From Pseudomonadota bacterium (GTDB lineage: Bacteria > Pseudomonadota > Alphaproteobacteria > Geminicoccales > Geminicoccaceae), in the NCBI GenBank assembly GCA_030549795.1, contig JAUQQO010000011.1, positions 1-43,443 on the forward strand: 43,443 nucleotides of DNA, given 5' to 3'. Below the pieces are notes generated by a model. The model was not told where the DNA came from, did not search any database, and was given only the letters and a program-made list of their open reading frames with translations. Position numbers and translations under genes: made by a program. Positions 42,122 to 43,443 of this stretch are shown one piece after another (position 1 is the first letter of the stretch; each line of letters begins with the position of its first letter).

Positions 42122-42586
42122 TCAGATCGGCCGGTAAAAGACGTTCTGCCCGATCACCGCTGCGCGGCGAAGCTGCTTGGTGTAGGCGGGGGGTTTGCGC
42201 GTGCGCGCGTGCATGAAAAGAGCTCCTTTGGTCGGATCCGGCGGCGGGTTGGGCGAGAGCAGCTCCCTGGCGACTTGAAGGGCGAGCGCAAAGCGCCCGA
42301 GATCGCGCGGGAGGTCGTCCACGCCATCGCAGGTCCAGGAAAAAGCGCAGCCGGCCCCATTCGCATCGAACACCACTTCATAGAGGCTCTTGGGAAAGTC
42401 GGGATGGCGCAGGCGGTTGAGGGTGAGCCAGCCGACCGCGAGCATGGCCTGCCGCCCCTGTCCCGCCTCGTGGTAGATGTTAAGGGCAAGGGCCCAGAGG
42501 TCGTGATCGATCTCGCCAGCCTTGGCCTGCACGCCCAACGCCCACGCACCGGCGAGCACGGCCGCGGCGATTCTCCCCTTCGCCAT
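42122..42586 (-). CDS. SleB-type cell wall hydrolase (Hydrolase_2 family), exported
   Basis: 154 residues. Signal peptide at about 1-22. The mature part is a single catalytic domain with L-A-L-N-I-Y-H-E-A-G-Q (catalytic Glu), G-W-L-T-L-N-R-L-R-H-P-D-F-P, Y-E-V-V-F and C-A-F-S-W-T-C-D-G, matching the SleB/Hydrolase_2 family of lytic transglycosylases common outside spore formers. It probably trims peptidoglycan in the periplasm. The 33-base gap to the alcohol dehydrogenase gene allows a shared transcript. Confidence 0.9.
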   Translation of the reverse strand: MAKGRIAAAVLAGAWALGVQAKAGEIDHDLWALALNIYHEAGQGRQAMLAVGWLTLNRLRHPDFPKSLYEVVFDANGAGCAFSWTCDGVDDLPRDLGRFALALQVARELLSPNPPPDPTKGALFMHARTRKPPAYTKQLRRAAVIGQNVFYRPI

Positions 42587-42729
42587 GGGTCCCCCCTGTT
42601 CGCGACGTCTGGCATCCTCTCGGCGGACGGTTTGGCCGGCTCAGCGGCCGTGCGCAAGCGTGCGCGCATGTTTCGCTGGCACGCGCTGCGGTCCGATGGC
42701 GACATGCTTCTCAAAGGACGGGTCTATTC

Positions 42730-42757
42730 TTGACAACAAGCAGGTTGGAAGGATAAT
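42730..42757 (+). promoter_or_regulatory. Near-consensus sigma-70 promoter
   Basis: TTGACA (42730-42735) and GATAAT (42752-42757) with a 16-base spacer. The expected RNA start lies near 42764, about 22 bases ahead of the ATG at 42787. The short AT-rich patch stands out in this GC-rich window. Confidence 0.6.
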
Positions 42758-42786
42758 GAACCTAGCAACTGTGCGAGTGGTCCGCT

Positions 42787-43335
42787 ATGACCGCAGCCGC
42801 CCCTTCACCCGCGCTTGAGCCAACCGCTGCCGCTTGGAGCGATCCTGCCTTCCAAGCCCTGCGCGCCGCCTGGCGGCGGCGTTTTCCGCCCGCCGATGCG
42901 GCCGAGGAGACGGCGCTTGAGAGTCTGATCGCGGCGCTGTGGCGGCGCCGGCTGCTCGATCGCGTCGAGGCGCGGATCCTCGAGGCTTTGGGGGCGGGGA
43001 CGAGTTGCGAGGGCATGCCCTCGCTTGCGAGTCTCGCCCGCTACGCCGCCCGTCTCGCCAAGGACATCGAGCTCGCGCGCGCCCGCTTTTTTGGCCTGCG
43101 CAGGCTTCGCCTGAGCACGAGCGCGCAAGAGAGCGAAGCAGCGTCCCGACCCTCGGAGCGCGAGCAGCCTTCGGCGGCGCGCGGGCAAAGCCCCACATCC
43201 GCGCTTCGATTCGACAAAGAGCCGCTTGTGGACTTCGAGCTTCTGCTGCGCGAGCTCCTGAAGCCGCCTGCTCGGGCACGAGAGGAGCTGCACCGATCGG
43301 CTTCCCGCTTCGCCTTGAGCGCCCAAGCCGCGTAA
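42787..43335 (+). CDS. Helical protein of unknown function behind a strong promoter
   Basis: 182 residues, unrecognised. The N-terminal half is helical and rich in Ala, Arg and Glu: L-I-A-A-L-W-R-R-R-L-L-D-R-V-E-A-R-I-L near 48-65, then P-S-L-A-S-L-A-R-Y-A-A-R-L-A-K-D-I near 78-95. A polar Ser/Glu/Arg linker (110-140) follows, and a helical end V-D-F-E-L-L-L-R-E-L-L-K-P. The L-W-R-R/L-R style helix recalls small hypothetical proteins common in GC-rich alphaproteobacteria, often of the accessory type, but I cannot place it. Overlapping minus-strand frames look Arg/Ser-rich and non-coding. The promoter at 42730-42757 supports this strand. Confidence 0.6.
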   Translation: MTAAAPSPALEPTAAAWSDPAFQALRAAWRRRFPPADAAEETALESLIAALWRRRLLDRVEARILEALGAGTSCEGMPSLASLARYAARLAKDIELARARFFGLRRLRLSTSAQESEAASRPSEREQPSAARGQSPTSALRFDKEPLVDFELLLRELLKPPARAREELHRSASRFALSAQAA

Positions 43336-43443
43336 GGGCGCATCAGTTCGCTTGTGCAAAGGCAAGACCGTCGAGAAACGCGACTACCCTTGCTGGAGCT
43401 CCGTCGCAATCGGGGATCTTCAACGGCAAGCAACAGAAAAAGA
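43336..43443. other. Right-edge sequence without an assignable gene
   Basis: 108 bases. All three plus-strand frames are open over part of it, including a GTG-started frame (near 43355) reading basic residues to the edge, but too little is visible to call a gene. Confidence 0.5.

Noticed and set aside
1-43443. tRNA genes, insertion sequences, phage genes, CRISPR arrays, toxin-antitoxin pairs
   Set aside because: I looked for conserved tRNA loops, transposase motifs and regularly spaced repeats on both strands and saw none.

Overview
The window is strongly GC-rich, densely packed bacterial chromosome and reads as an alphaproteobacterium, probably of the Rhodospirillales type (inference). Supporting signs are the uvrC-pgsA-moaD-moaE order, the proS-lolC-lolD order with a short (about 430-residue) prolyl-tRNA synthetase, a hemH of the alphaproteobacterial kind, and an exact CtrA-type box. 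I saw no tRNA, rRNA, insertion sequence, phage block or CRISPR array.

Layout. (a) 1-8775, minus strand: housekeeping genes. From right to left these are proS, lolC, lolD, an EamA permease, a small secreted Cys protein, a DUF305 protein with a Met/His-rich linker, uvrC, pgsA, moaD, moaE, and the start of a CHASE4 sensor running off the left edge. (b) 8858-12055, minus strand: an operon of exported proteins of unknown role headed by a DUF1513 beta-propeller gene. That gene carries a nonsense codon and a frameshift, and the next gene also looks frameshifted, so the operon is decaying or the sequence has errors there. (c) 12143-19038, plus strand: a promoter, a TPP riboswitch and a thiamin salvage operon: thiM-thiE fusion, thiD, an orphan TRAP solute-binding protein, tenA, and a ThiZ-ThiX-ThiY-type ABC transporter. 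Two micro-ORFs sit exactly between the riboswitch and thiM-thiE, and between thiM-thiE and thiD, each overlapping its neighbours as in translational coupling. (d) 19039-21853, plus strand: a gene-free stretch with a perfect 15-bp hairpin and a CtrA box, then an AEC permease and an amidase. (e) 21929-29375, minus strand: TPP-dependent 2-oxoacid dehydrogenase E1 beta and alpha, a divergent PEP carboxylase homologue lacking a key motif, an HpcH/HpaI aldolase and an aldehyde dehydrogenase. (f) 29505-38557: a di-haem cytochrome c peroxidase, two small secreted proteins, zapE, an EamA permease, hemH, a class III aminotransferase, and a D-2-hydroxyacid dehydrogenase next to a DapA-family lyase. (g) 38704-43443: a P1B-5-type metal ATPase with a C-terminal hemerythrin domain, a zinc alcohol dehydrogenase, a SleB-type cell wall hydrolase, and an unrecognised gene behind a near-consensus sigma-70 promoter.

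How they fit together. The riboswitch operon salvages pyrimidine and thiazole precursors to make thiamin phosphate; no de novo gene (thiC, thiG, thiS) is in view. Its product, TPP, is the cofactor of the E1 enzyme a few kilobases away. The aminotransferase and the semialdehyde-type dehydrogenase could act in omega-amino acid breakdown, though they are 6 kb apart. Ferrochelatase, the di-haem peroxidase, the Nia-like ATPase and the DUF305 protein give the window a metal and redox flavour. The strongest leads are the micro-ORF relays in the thiamin operon, the orphan TRAP binding protein inside it, the divergent PEP carboxylase, and the cluster of lesions in the exported-protein operon.
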